From Ottelia alismoides (taxonomy: Eukaryota > Streptophyta > Magnoliopsida > Alismatales > Hydrocharitaceae), in the NCBI GenBank assembly GCA_037367405.1, contig JAZKJV010003272.1:1-64000 (forward strand): DNA of 64,000 nucleotides. The letters run 5' to 3'. Every line of letters starts with the position of its first letter. The first letter of the stretch is position 1. The translations under genes and the position numbers were made by a program. A model generated the notes under the pieces. That model saw nothing but the letters and a program-made list of their open reading frames with translations. It was not told where the DNA came from and searched no databases. Below are positions 36,732 to 48,455 of this stretch, in pieces.

Positions 36732-36783
36732 AAATTCGCCTCTTAAATAATGATAAATAAGTCGTAGTACAGGAGGCGAATTT
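36732..36783 (-). other. Terminal hairpin of LTR D
   Basis: AAATTCGCCTC at 36732-36742 is exactly complementary to GAGGCGAATTT at 36773-36783, an 11-bp stem with a 30-base loop, in the same place as the hairpin of LTR C. Confidence 0.72.
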
Positions 36784-37389
36784 TGTTCAGCAAAAACCAC
36801 AGACCTTGAATGCTGTGGAATATTTATACTTGGCAAGTGTACCAAGGTCGAACACAGGGATACAACATCCTAAGTGAGCATTGAATTTCGATTCAAGAAG
36901 GCATAATGTCAATTACTTTCAGTTTCAGGTCCATATGCAAATTATAATGCACTATGCTATTTACAAGGCAATGCCATGATTCATGCAATTTTTTATTTTG
37001 TTTTTATGCAAGTTAAAATGATGCATGGGCTAACAATGCAAGAGAATATGCATGATGAATAAAATGTCAGAAATACCTACAATTATACCCTAAAACGAGA
37101 GCAACGCAATATAGAATGAAATTAGAGCCAATTTGAACACATCATTAAAAATCGGTCATCAACTCATTCAAGACAAGTAGAGCATGGTCCCATTTTTCAC
37201 ATAAAAAAATCACTTAAATTAAAACAGTATCAAATGGAATAAGTAAGCATGCTAAAATGTAGAGGACAAAACAAGAATCAAAATGATACTAAAATCATGC
37301 AATTTGGACCTACGATGCTCAAGTTATGCTAAAAACAGTGCAAGGGCATAATGGTAATAAAAATGCAATAAAATAAAGGGATAAATATT

Positions 37390-37640
37390 GCATTTAGGTC
37401 CCTGGAGGGACCTAAACGCAAATAAAGAAAACCGCCTGGGGTCCTTTGCAATTTTCCCATTTGCGCGCAGGGACCTTTTTGTAATTCTTTAAAACCTGGA
37501 GGTCCTCCCTGTAATTTACCCAGGCACGCACGTGAGGCACGTGCCTGGGGACCTTTATGCAATTAGATAAACAGTAGGGTCTTTCTTGCAATTTGCCCAG
37601 CACCTCACGTGCGCTGCACGTGAGGGGCTAGGCTCGGGAG
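37390..37640 (-). repeat. Tandem GGACCT / GCAATTT / CACGTG module in LTR D
   Basis: Repeated blocks at about 37405, 37448, 37478, 37508, 37557 and 37590 combine GGGACCT, TGCAATTT or TGTAATTT, CCCAG and CACGTG. This is the clearest copy of the module also seen in LTRs A, B and C. Confidence 0.6.
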
Positions 37641-38561
37641 GAGGCTTGTGGCTCGGGCCACGTGGCTGGACGTAGAGGCTCGAAGTTTAGGCTCGGGTCA
37701 CCCGAGCTTGTTGGTTCGGTTCGAGGCTTGGGCCTCCACGTGGCTTCATCACGTCCGTCCGATCAGGAGGATCGGACAGTATCTACTTCTCGTGCTCTTC
37801 TGCAGGTCGCCGGAGGAGGCGGGGCTCCGGCGACCTGCCCTTGGCTCCGCCTCGACTTGTGAAGCCTCCTGATGTCCGTCTGGACTTGCTGGAGGTCTGG
37901 CGGAAGTCTTGGAGCCACGACGAAGCTCCAAGGCTGATCGGAGGTACTGCTCGAAGAAGCTTAGCCGGCGGAGATGAGGTTGAAGGAGCTCCGGCACGAT
38001 CTTCAGCCATTGATGGATATGAAGCCTGAAAATGTCAGCATGTAGCTGAAGCGTGCTAGTGCGAACGATAGGTGAGTGAGTGAGGGCCTTGGAGTGATCG
38101 GAGGTGGAGGCCAAAGCTCCTCCTCTGGCGAGATGGAGGAGGAGGTGGGTCGGAGTGGTAGGGGGTTCTGGAGAAGGGAGAGGGGTCGGAGAGGGTCGGG
38201 GTGGTTGGGCGGAGCTGATGAGTTGGTCAGATGAGGGTGAATCGGTCGGAGATGAATGGCTAAATTCGAAGAAAAATGCGAAGAAAAGATCTCCTAGCCG
38301 GAGCGAGGAGTTGGCGGAGGAGGAGGCCTAGGCTTGGCTTCAATGGAAGCTCGGGTCTTCGCACGACGGGGGCGACCGTTCCCCGGTGCTCAGCGGCGCA
38401 CGATGGAGCCCTTACTCGGCGGGGGATAAGCCGAGGGTCAACACCAGGCGAAACCCATCGTCGCCTCAACATTCTACCCCTCCGCTGTCACCGGAGGGGT
38501 GGAGGAGGCTAGGGTGACGCCCAAAAATGGTGGACACCGTGACTGGATGACGGAGGAGGTG

Positions 38562-38568
38562 TTTTATA
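38562..38568 (-). promoter_or_regulatory. TATA box of LTR D
   Basis: TATAAAA on the minus strand, within GGTGTTTTATAGC in the GC-rich core. Confidence 0.6.
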
Positions 38569-39072
38569 GCAATTGGAGGTCGGAGGTTACGTGAGATGGA
38601 GGGGGTTTTCAATGGCCGAGAATTAAATGGTGGAGTGATGGAGGGTGGAGATGGAGGTTACGCGAGGGAGACGGAGGGAAGGGCTTCGAGGGAGAGGCGT
38701 TATGAGAGGGAGAGGTAGCCGGAGATGGCGGCCAAAAAAGGAAGGGGGCGGAGGATGCGCGATGGTTGTAACGCCTACACACATGATATATACATAATAC
38801 AGAGTGGGCCCTATCTCTCTCTACTTATTTTATTTGGTTATCAGGCCAATGCCTGGCCTTCTCTTGGGGTTTGGGTTACTCGGTATTTATTCTAAATACT
38901 TCCTTCTTTTTCTCTTTATTCTTTTATTTTTGCACAAATACATGCTAATTATATAATATTAACACATGCATGCATAATGCTAAGTTATTGTATTTACACA
39001 TATTTACATGATGTTTTGCCAAGATAATTAGCTAAAATAAAAGAATAAATAGTGATGAATAGGGATTCATCA

Positions 39073-39879
39073 ACAACCTCCTCTAACAAGGTAGCCCTAA
39101 TTATCCAGTCTAGCTACTCTTGCCTCGAGGAGTGGGGTATTCCCTTCTAAGTTCAAGTGCAACCCGCTCAAGAAGAGGGGGTAGAGAAGAGATTGGACTG
39201 TGATCAGTGCAGTCACGTATCCTTGGAGCTTGACCAGTGTAGCCAAGTCTCCAGCTGCTTGCTTCCTTGGTATGAGACTTTAAAACATATGCCTTGCTTA
39301 TTCGTATTTTTCTTCGAAGGGGATTTTTATTTATTTACTTTTTGCCTGTCAAACTTTTTTGGAGATTTTATATTATTTCCTTTTTTGGAACATATATACA
39401 AATATGCAGCATCCACTTAAGGAATTTTTCTTCTTGAGCCAGTAGACTATCCCTCTTTTGAAGCATTATTGCAGCCCACAACATCCTGTCATTAGATGTC
39501 AGCGCCACTAGACAAGGTTGAGACATACTGGCCACTTATTGTGATTGTGAATGTTTCCACTCATGCGTTTCCCCAAGCTAAAGGATTATTCCTCCCCACC
39601 ACCTCATCCATAAGGAGCTACGTATAGAGTGCTTGTTCAAGTTAAGCCACTGTCTAAAAGGGTCATGTGTGTGTTGTGAAATATTCTACTTAGATCAATC
39701 AGGATGGCATCTGAACATAATTTTGGACTCAAAGAATTAAGTCGCTATGACCTAAAAAGTTTCAATTCCAGTTCCTATAAGGTTCCTCTGAAATTAAGTG
39801 GATTAAGGTCTTAACCAAGCTCTATTTTTTGATTTTATTCCAAACTCGTTTAAGCATCACTTTCATTCTAAAAAATGCA
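39073..39879 (-). other. 3' internal region next to LTR D
   Basis: It begins ACAACCTCCTCTAACAAGG, matching element B at 20092, which is 340 bp from B's LTR. The polypurine tract that should adjoin LTR D is therefore missing. No coding signal. Confidence 0.6.
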
Positions 39880-40680
39880 AATGCACATGCGAGAAAATAT
39901 TTTTTCAAAGAAAATAAAAGAAAATAAAATAACAATCTTTTTTAAGTTTTTTTAGATAATTTTTTGTAAACTTTTATGGATTTTATCTTTTTCAAAGTTT
40001 TATGGTATTTTTAATAAAGAAATATACATGTTTACAAGAATTTACAAGGATAAAAGATTTTTATACAAAAACATATACAGTACAAATTTTACAAAGGATT
40101 TTATTAAAGAATTCTATGCAAGAGTTTTGTTTACAACTGAAGTTAATTTACAAATAATTAAGACTTTTATTCACGTGTGGATTTTACAAGTTTACAAAAT
40201 AATTTTTATACCCAAAATTTTTGTCCCACATGACAAAATATTTTACAAAAAATTTACAAACCATTTTAAAAAAGTTTATAAAATATTTACACAATATTTT
40301 ACAAATAATTTAGTAAACATGTACAAAGCATTTTACAAAAGATTTTCAAAACTAATTTTACAAACATTTTACAAATCACTTTACAAACATTTTCACAGAC
40401 AAGTTTTTGCAAATTTTTTATTTTCAAACATTTTACAACATTGGGACAATATAAATAATCTTGATACAAAATAATTTACAAAAAATTTATAAACAAAAAA
40501 ATTTTACAACACTTTTACAACAATTTGTACACAAATAATTTTACAAAGGTTTTTACAAATAATTTACAAAGCATTTATTTATAAAATGTTTTAAAAATAT
40601 TTTACAAAAAATACAAAAGAGTTTAGAAATAATTTTTACAAATCATTTTTTAAAATATTTTTATTCCAATTTTAGTAGTA
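39880..40680. repeat. TTTTACAAA-rich low-complexity array, element D
   Basis: Irregular repetition of TTTACAAA and variants, as at 20285-21235. The plus-strand frame at 40028-40474 is a by-product of this composition. Confidence 0.7.
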
Positions 40681-40744
40681 ATTGCCATATTATTAAATCA
40701 AAAGTACGAGTTATGGCTAAAGTATATAAAAAATATATACGACA

Positions 40745-41235
40745 CCCCATATACTTAGCTCGAACTACGTCCTCACAGTAACCAAGAAGCGATAGAGGAT
40801 GACATAACTCAAACTAAGTATAGAAAAGTGAAAAGAATCCTATGCTTCAACGACCAAAGAATAATAAAAAAATAAAATGAATAGAAGTCGGCGATCTCAC
40901 CATACTTAGGATCAAACAATCCTAAGTATAGAAGACTGTACAAGCGGGGAAGATCGAGTAAGAGAATGTACACGAAATTAATGACTCCACTTGTCCCCCC
41001 CCCCATACTTCGGGTAAAGTATCCCTAAGTATAAAAAAGAATATCAACAACTAAGGGACAAGCGAGAGAACAATCAAAGAAATGAACAACAAATATTACC
41101 TCCCTTATACTTAGGGTTAGATGTCCCTAAGTATAAGCAACGAAACAGAGGCAATAAAACAAATAGAAATATGAACAACACAGGGTTAAAACCCCCCATA
41201 CTTAGGATAAAGTGCATCCTAAGTATAGCAAAATC
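40745..41235 (-). repeat. Array of polypurine-tract-like hairpins, element D
   Basis: Units at about 40900, 40998, 41103 and 41193 have the form CCATACTTAGGx, loop, CCTAAGTATAG, with an extra half unit near 40748. Spacing and order match the array in element B. Confidence 0.75.
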
Positions 41236-41369
41236 ATAAGTGAGACATGGGGTGTTAAATAAAGAATGTAAGATAGAAAGAAAATAAAAGAAAACACATA
41301 TATACAAAGAGGCGGACAGACGAGTAAACCATGTATGAGATGCAAAATATGAGAATCAAAGGACACATC

Positions 41370-41625
41370 TCATACAAAATGTATCGGGGCAACATCAACG
41401 GTCAATGGGTCATTATCAAGAAAAGGATATAGGCGATGACCGTTGAGCCGAAAGATGGACTCAGAAGACAACTCAAATATATCAGTGATACCATTTTGTA
41501 CACCTTTCTGTCTATATACGGGACTTTTCACTTGTTCTGTAACTTCTCTGGAAATAACTTCAGTCTTGCATCAAATAACCATACTCTTTGATTCTGCTCA
41601 AACTAATTATGGTTGATATGTGAAT
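41370..41625 (-). pseudogene. C-terminal end of a Ty3/gypsy integrase (element D)
   Basis: The minus strand gives RVWLFDARLKLFPEKLQNK, an in-frame stop, then after a frameshift ESIFRLNGHRLYPFLDNDP. These match the usual integrase C-terminus pattern of Athila-like Pol (…LFNSRLKLFPGKL…, then FKVNGQRLK). The pseudogene ends at TGA 41370-41372. It shows that this copy, unlike B and C, once had pol. Sequence similarity stops near 41640. Confidence 0.75.
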
Positions 41626-41640
41626 CATGCCATTAATTTT

Positions 41641-42380
41641 GAAATTTATTTTTAACTTATTTATTTATTTATTTATTTATTTTATTAATTCCACCACTAA
41701 ACACCTTCCTCTTTCGTACATCCTTTCCTTTTGTATTTTTCTTCTCTTTTTATGGGGATCCTCCTCCTTCATTTGTCTTTGATCAATCTTTGGTAGAGAG
41801 GAGCTCGATCTCCGAGAGCGATCTTATCGAAGAAGGGAGCCCAACCTCCGAACCGTCCAGTGATAGCGATTCGACCCTCGTCGAGGCCATCATGGTGTAT
41901 CCGATCTCGAGGTGAGATCCAATTTTATTTCCCATCTTTTTCTTAAATAAATCGTAGTTTTAATTTTTACGTAGATGTCATGCTTAATCTTTAGATCCTA
42001 AAATCTCAAAAAAAATACAATACACAATTTCCGATTGGACATCGATTTTCCATCTCATTTTCTCGATCTCTACACGTTCCCATTCTACCTCGCACAATTT
42101 ATCAACTCCGGTCACGCACGATGACCGGAGATTTGGGTCTATCTTTCATATTTTAAGATCTGAACCATTCATGCATCATATTTTGTTGATAAATAAATAA
42201 AAAGAATTAAAAAAAGAACATATAATTGTTTTTATCTCTAATATTTGTTTTGCAGGAAAACTAAAAAATAAAAAAAATAATTATCCATGTCTACAGTTTC
42301 CTTTTGAAATAAATAAATAAATTTTTTCATTCCTATTTACATTTTAGAAAAGAAAAATAAAAAATAAAACAAAAAAATCG
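41641..42380. other. Unclassified stretch with a possible exon-like block
   Basis: Begins with a TTTA microsatellite (41658-41685). The block 41757-41910 is less AT-rich, is open in one plus frame (SISESDLIEEGSPTSEPSSD) and ends TCTCGAG|GTGAGATCC, resembling a splice donor. A captured gene piece or an LTR leader are both possible; support is thin. Confidence 0.3.
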
Positions 42381-42384
42381 TAGC

Positions 42385-43911
42385 ATGTCCGCGCCCTGGC
42401 GGCGCTGCTCCGACGCCCTGGCGGCGCTACTCCGACGCCCTGGTGGCGCTGCTCCGAAGCCCGACCGCGCTGCCCTTCTCCACTCGGAGGTGCCTGCCAC
42501 AGCGCCCGTGGCCTCTGCCGTACGTGCCCAGCGTGCTACCACTGCGGAGCCCCTCTGCCTCTGCCCGGTCCTCCTCTGCCATGCCCAGCGAAGCCCTCCG
42601 CACCCGACGACCCCCGAGCCCGCGCGACCCGCCTCATCTTCGCACGCGCATTCCTCTGCCTTGGGCGGAGCCCTTCCCCTAGCATCGTACGGTGGCCGCG
42701 CCCAGCACCGACCGTGTGCGTCGCCACGATCTGCGCCATCATCCCCCCCCCTCGCGGCTCCTCCGCACCACCGCCAAGAAGGCCGACGCGCATCCGCTTA
42801 GCGATGCCGCTCCGCATATATTTGGGAAAATTTCAAATACTCCTCTGAAAGTTTTTGAAATTGTAAAAATCCCCCTACCGTGTGAATAACTGGGTAATTT
42901 GCGATTTTCTCCTCGGCTTCTTTCTTATTATTATTCGGTATGAAAACTTTAAATATTTGTAGTTCAGTCTATGTATGTCCAAACCTTCAACTGTGTGATC
43001 TTTTTGATGAAATAAGTGTTCTATGGCTCTAAAAATTTTACAAAAATTTGTGAATGCTCCCTTTATATGTTTAAACATTGTATAAAAATTTCATTGCATT
43101 TTATTTTTATTTGCTTTTTTAAAAAAATCAAAAATAGTGTCATTTTCTTTGTCTGGACTTTGGAAAATTCATAAAAATTCGAAAATTTGCCTAAAATTCC
43201 AAAAATATACTTTAGGTGTAGTTTACTGTCCTTTAATTTCTATCCCATTTTCGTAATAATAATTTATAAAACCCCAAAAATGCGAAAAACTAAAAACCTT
43301 AGAGAAAATGTAGAGAAATTCAAGAAATCCAACTGTTCGTAGATATTTAATTGTACTTTAGCATAAAAATAATTTCCAGGGGTTTTGGGCACTTAAATTA
43401 ATTTTAAGGCGCAAAATACTCTTGGTTGTGTGCTATTTTATTTTGTTGTCACTGTTTGATTTCTATAAAATCACAAAAACATCAAAAAATTGAAAAATTT
43501 ATCAAAAATATTTTAAAACATATAAAATACAAAAACATTTTCTCTAGAATTTTCTAAGCATTTTTGAATATTTTGAAAAATACAAAAAGAGTGGTGTGTG
43601 TGTGTGTATTTATCCCTTTGTCCGTAGTGTGACTTGTGCTTTATTTAAACAAAAAATTGAAAAACAAAAACAATTAAAAATTGTATTTTCGAAATTTGAC
43701 TACTTAGTTTTTAAATCGTGCTCCTTGTGTTCGACTCTGATTGTTATACTAAGTAAATTTAATAGTGAAGATCGCTTACATTCCATTGTTTTATCTCTCT
43801 TAAGTGGTTTAAATACATATTTTTATCGTTGACCTAATCGATTGGTTGAGAACAACGACCATTGCATATTTATTTACATCTCGACCGCATCGGTTTCCGG
43901 CTCATCACAAA
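42385..43911 (+). repeat. Plus-strand LTR fragment E1 (GC-rich core and 3' part)
   Basis: From about 43180 to 43911 it parallels the 3' part of LTR E2 (45480-46382), sharing for example TTGTGTTCGACxCTGATxG and ending CTCATCA. 42385-42830 is strongly GC-rich (CCCTGGCGGCGCTGCTCCGACG repeated nearly three times) as in other LTR cores. The start of E1 was not located. Confidence 0.55.
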
Positions 43912-46382
43912 GCATCATGTAAATATGTGTAAATACAATAAGTTAACATTCAGCATGCATGTTTTAACATTGTATAATTAGCATGTATTTGTGCAAAAAT
44001 AAAAGAATAAAGGAAAAGAAAAAGGAAGGAGGAATTTAGAATAAATATAGGGTGACCCGAACCCCAAGAGAAGGTGAAGCCTTGACCTGATCGCCAAAAT
44101 AAAATAAGTAAAGAAAGATAGGGTCTACTCTTTGATGTACATAATACCTATATATGTAAATAACTATTTTTAATAAAATAAGAATAAACTATTATGTTTA
44201 CTTCCTTGTATATAGTCCTAGAAATAAAACAAAAATAAAATAAAAATCAGAAAAATAAAAATAAAATCCTTCTTACTTGTACAAAATGCATGTATATTTG
44301 TCACACTCCCTATTTATGCTATACCTGTAAATAGATCATAAAAATAAAATAAAAAGTATTTTATGCTCCTAAAATTATGTTGTAAATATATAATATATAA
44401 ATTAGGGTATTTGGGTAAAAATAACAAAATAATATTGTACATAACACATAGGTATATTATACATGTATATAATATTGTATATTGTATTTATTTTTCATAA
44501 AAATAATTAAAAATCAAGAAGAATTCTTTTAAAAATAGTAAACATTTTTCATTTTATTTATTTTTCATTTAAATTCATTTATTATTTTTAATTAATTTTC
44601 TTTATTTTTCTTCTTGGGTTTGTCCTGTAGTCTATTTTATCCTTTTCCTGCGCCCCCTCTAATTGGGCCACGATGGATCGTTGACCCCGGTCAACTGGTC
44701 CACTCGGTCCCCATCTGCGTCAAGTCGGTTTTTGGCCGAACTTTTCCAATTTCTCTAGACCCGATCGTCTCTTTGCCCAAATCTTCGCTACGGATTGAGG
44801 GTGCAGATTCATATCCCCTGCCCGATGATCTGTTGCTCAATCCGCGCCTCGATTCACAGGCGTCATCCCCATCTTCTCGGACCCCCATGCCTATATAACC
44901 TGCATGACCCCCCTCCTTTTCCGCCACCTTTGGCTGCGCCACCTCCTCCTGTGCACCCGACCTCCTTTCCGCGAGTGACAGCAAGTGAGAGGGAGGGCGA
45001 GGGGTTCTTTTGAGTGTGGAAACCCTAGGTCTGGTGAGGTTTCGACCTTAGCTCCGTCGGGAGGAGCCAAGCCCCTGGTTGCACCGGCCATCGAGGCTAG
45101 AACCCCATGTGGACTCCGTTTGCAACCCCTAGGCGACTTCAGCCACCTCCAGGTACCTTCGATATCCTCCATTTTCACGTGAATCATTCATTTACTTCGT
45201 CGAACAGAGCACTTCCGACCACCGTACCCATTCCATCATTTCGCTGCACTTCGATCTTCAAACGCCCCGCTCCAACTTCCTTTCGCTTCTACGATCGCTC
45301 TGCAACCTCCCACATCGCTTCAGCCCTCGGTTTGGAGCCCCCACACAGGTCGAACCCCTCACTCATCGAAGACTTGCCCGTCCACCGACCCCCCTTTGAT
45401 TTGTTATATGTTTGGTCCTCAAAGTTAAAATAATTACGTTTGGGTCCCTCTGAACTGTATTTAACTCTTTGTCTTTTATTGCATGAAATAAATACTAAAT
45501 TGACTTTAAAATTTTCCTAAAATTTACCTAAAGCTCCTGCTAGTGTGTAAGATTTATGGTAATTTTTATGTGTCAATTTGGTTCTATTTTATATTATTAG
45601 AAATTCAAAAACCCTTAAAAAAGTCATGTTTATTCTATAAAAATTCGAAAAATATTTTAAAAATCCCATAAAAATTCTTATAGTCCTAATTTGTTGTCTT
45701 TTGTTTCCAATATCAATTTTGTTTGAAAAATCTTTATAAAAACCCTAAAAATTACAAAACACCCAAAATCTTATAAAAATTGTATAACATCAAAGAAAAA
45801 TCCAAAAATTGTATTTTTAGTTTCTGTTTGTACGTTTTTATTTCTATTTTATCATAAAAATATCATTCAAGAATTTTGGGCATTTTAAATATTTTTTATT
45901 TGTAAACTATTTCTGGATGTGCACTTTTTTGTGTTTATAGCATTGTTTGATTTTAAAAATTCACAAAAATGTCTAAAAATCCCACAAAAATTATCAAAAA
46001 TACTTTAAAACCTATAAAACCCAAAAAATATTTTCTTTATAATTTTTTGATTATTTTTGTATATCTTAATAATTACAGAAAGAGTGTGACGTGTGTCGTT
46101 TATTCCTTGTGCTTGTTTGCTTTTTATTGAAAACTAAAAATTTGAAAAATAAAAAACCCCCCAAAATTCTTTGTTTTTAGAAATCCGACTACTTAATTTT
46201 AAATCATGCACCTTGTGTTCGACCCTGATCGCTATACCAGGTAAATAAAATAGCGAAACTGCTTACTTTCCTTACTTGATTTCTTGAGTAGTTTATTTTT
46301 CTTGTGACCGATTTGGTTGATTAGGGACAATGACATTTGCCTAATTCTTTCCATCTTAGTCGATCGGATTTTCGTGTCATCA
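43912..46382 (+). repeat. Plus-strand LTR E2, lacking its first about 55 bp
   Basis: It starts within the family LTR at AAAGCATCATGTAAATATG, equivalent to LTR D (reverse) about 55 bases from its end, and continues through TTAGCATGTATTTGTGC. It has a GC-rich core with TATA box and ends TGTCATCA at 46382. It is the reverse orientation to elements A-D. Confidence 0.6.
44891..44898 (+). promoter_or_regulatory. TATA box of LTR E2
   Basis: CTATATAA in CATGCCTATATAACC, inside the GC-rich core, as in the other LTRs but on the plus strand. Confidence 0.6.
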
Positions 46383-46498
46383 ATAACATATGAATGTTTC
46401 ATGTTAATTTGTACAAATTAGTAGCATTATTTACAGGTATTTTGCTATGGATTTATGTACAAAATTGAAGAATAAAGGTAGATGAATGGCTATTCATC
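46383..46498 (-). repeat. Tip of another minus-strand LTR
   Basis: It ends AATAAAGGTAGATGAATGGCTATTCATCA, the form of LTR starts at 10398, 39072 and 29753 on the minus strand. Only about 115 bases remain next to E2. Confidence 0.5.
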
Positions 46499-46769
46499 AT
46501 AGGCTCACAAGTATATACGCATTCACAATAAAGCATCACAAGGTGTTTCACATTCACATATACCTCAACACAGTATATAACAAGAACAATTTGAATTTAG
46601 AACCACATTTTGAAATAGGAGTCTTAATCACCTCCCCCCCCCCCCCTGCTATACTGCAACAAAGTCATCCAATCAAGGGAAGAGCGAAGAATTTTGTATA
46701 AGTGGGTTCAAATTTTAATAAATCAAAATACATATGTAACAATTAAAATTTTATTAATTAAAAATATGC
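46499..46769. other. Unclassified spacer
   Basis: Contains a run of 14 C at about 46634-46647; otherwise AT-rich with no ORF of note. Confidence 0.4.
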
Positions 46770-47110
46770 TTATGCATACTCATATTACTCACACACTTGT
46801 ACACATGCCCAAACACACCCATACATTACTCCATGCACTCTTACATACCTACATCTACATGCATACCCAAATTCCTCAATGTTGCATACATGCCCAAGCA
46901 CATACATTCATGCCCACATTGCATCATACACTCTTACACACCTACATCATACCCACATTCCTCATAAACTTGCATACGTGATATTTCCCACTCCATACAC
47001 TCTTACATACCATACATTGCTCCATACTCTCTTACACGATCTTATGCATCCACATATTCCTCACTCTTGCATACATGCTCAAATACACCCACACATAGTT
47101 CTTATACACC
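46770..47110. repeat. Imperfect minisatellite, unit about 100-115 bp
   Basis: Phrases such as ACACTCTTACATACC, CATACCCAxATTCCTCA and TTGCATACATGCCCAA recur in order about three times. Open frames rich in His and Thr on the plus strand are consequences of the repeat. Confidence 0.6.
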
Positions 47111-47770
47111 GTCACAATATCCTCGTTATGTTTACCCATGATCGAGTGTTTGGAATTTATTTTCTTTTTTGTCGTATTTATTAGGTTGTTTAATTATCTT
47201 GGAATTTTGTAAGATGTTGACTATGCGAGCGAGTGGCATCGCTCGAATGTAACAGCACCTGAGAAAATTTGATTTCGAGACGAGCAAATTCATTATATTG
47301 TCCTAACTTATCCTACCTCTACGCATGTACCTGCAAAACAAACATCAAGAGTCGCACGCTGCCATGAGGGACATTTCTTAGCTTCTAACGATAAGAACCC
47401 AGCAGTTGTGAATAAATAATATATATATATAACACATGACAGGGGCATCGCTTCCCAAAATGTGTTGCACACAACTCTCATTGTGCGAGGTCACACATAA
47501 GCTAGTTTGGAAGGACACTCATGAGTGAATGAGATTTTGTATGATTTCGTGCAATATCTTAATGCAATCTACATGTCAAGCCTAGCCAATAAACACATAA
47601 TATACAATTATTTACAATTAAAATAATGATTACCTAACAAATAAAATTATGATATGCATATTAACATCAAGCACATGAATATTCAAAATATATTATCCTA
47701 ATACTAACACACACACACTTCAACTCACACATACAAATTACACCTCTAATTCACATATGACAACAAAATC
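47111..47770. other. Unclassified spacer
   Basis: No ORF, repeat or element ends recognised apart from an AT microsatellite at about 47418. Confidence 0.4.
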
Positions 47771-48455
47771 ACATACTACAGAAAAAATCATAATTTAAAA
47801 TACAGTTAGTTCATCATCCGATAAGACAATATCTTTTAAGCATTTTAATAAACACCTTTAGTGCATTTCAAATGAACATACATACTCATTGCAAATCAAA
47901 ATAAAAATCAAACTATTACATAAGAAAATCAAATGGCAAGATGTATACCTAAATAACATGAGGATGAGATGGGGAAGATGGTCATTGGTGCCCAGAGATG
48001 GAAGAAAAAGAGCTTCTCCACAAGGGTCGAGTTTCCTCTAATTCTTCTCCATAATGGCGAAGGATGGGGATGGAGTAGAGGATGAGATGGAAGAGAAAGG
48101 AGGAGAGGGAAGGTCAGGGAAGGAGGGAGGAGGAGAGGCTAATGTAGAGAGAGGAGGTCAGGTGGAGAGGGAGGAGGTCGAGCGGAGAGAGAGGGTGAGA
48201 GGTAGGGCAAGAGGAGTTGGGTGAAATGTGAAAGGGAAGGTTCTATTGTTCTGTTTAGCAAAACATGCGACTACAATATGCGACCACACTGTGATCTTAT
48301 ATTGAGGTGCCAAATCATCCTCCTCAAAATTGTGGTCGTGTATTTAGATATGTGACCACTTGTGAGGTAAAGTGATGGCATTACCTATTGTTATCACAAT
48401 ACGATTACTAATAATCGCAAGGTGGTGCTAGTAAATCAATAAATTTCGTGTAGTG
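47771..48455. mobile_element. CACTA-like non-autonomous element (right end clear, left end doubtful)
   Basis: The right end reads TTTCGTGTAGTG, i.e. CACTACACGAAA reversed, as in plant CACTA (En/Spm) transposons, with subterminal GTGGTCGC / GCGACCAC and GCGACTAC repeats at 48270-48360. A possible left end CATACTACAGAAAAAA lies at 47773. A 3-base duplication was not confirmed. No transposase inside; 48060-48240 is a purine-rich tract. Confidence 0.5.

Larger units (their letters stand above)
36721..39072 (-). repeat. LTR D (2,352 bp)
   Basis: On the minus strand it starts TGATGAATCCCTATTCATCA at 39072 and ends TTTGACATTCATCA at 36721. It shares the TACTTGGCAAGTGTACCAAGG block with LTR C, has the terminal hairpin, an array of CAATTT/CACGTG modules at 37400-37630, a GC-rich core and a TATA box. 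Flanks GGAGG and ACAAC do not form a target duplication. The right flank is family internal sequence. Confidence 0.8.

Noticed and set aside
40028..40474. 148-codon Lys/Phe-rich frame
   Set aside because: Product of the TTTTACAAA array; composition only.
42385..42817. 138-codon Ala/Pro-rich frame
   Set aside because: GC-rich LTR core with open frames on both strands; no conserved motif.
46770..47110. CRISPR-like periodicity
   Set aside because: Units are imperfect, spacers are not unique, and the DNA is plant nuclear; it is a degenerate tandem repeat.
46694..47184. His/Thr-rich frames
   Set aside because: Translation of a minisatellite; no start context or domain.
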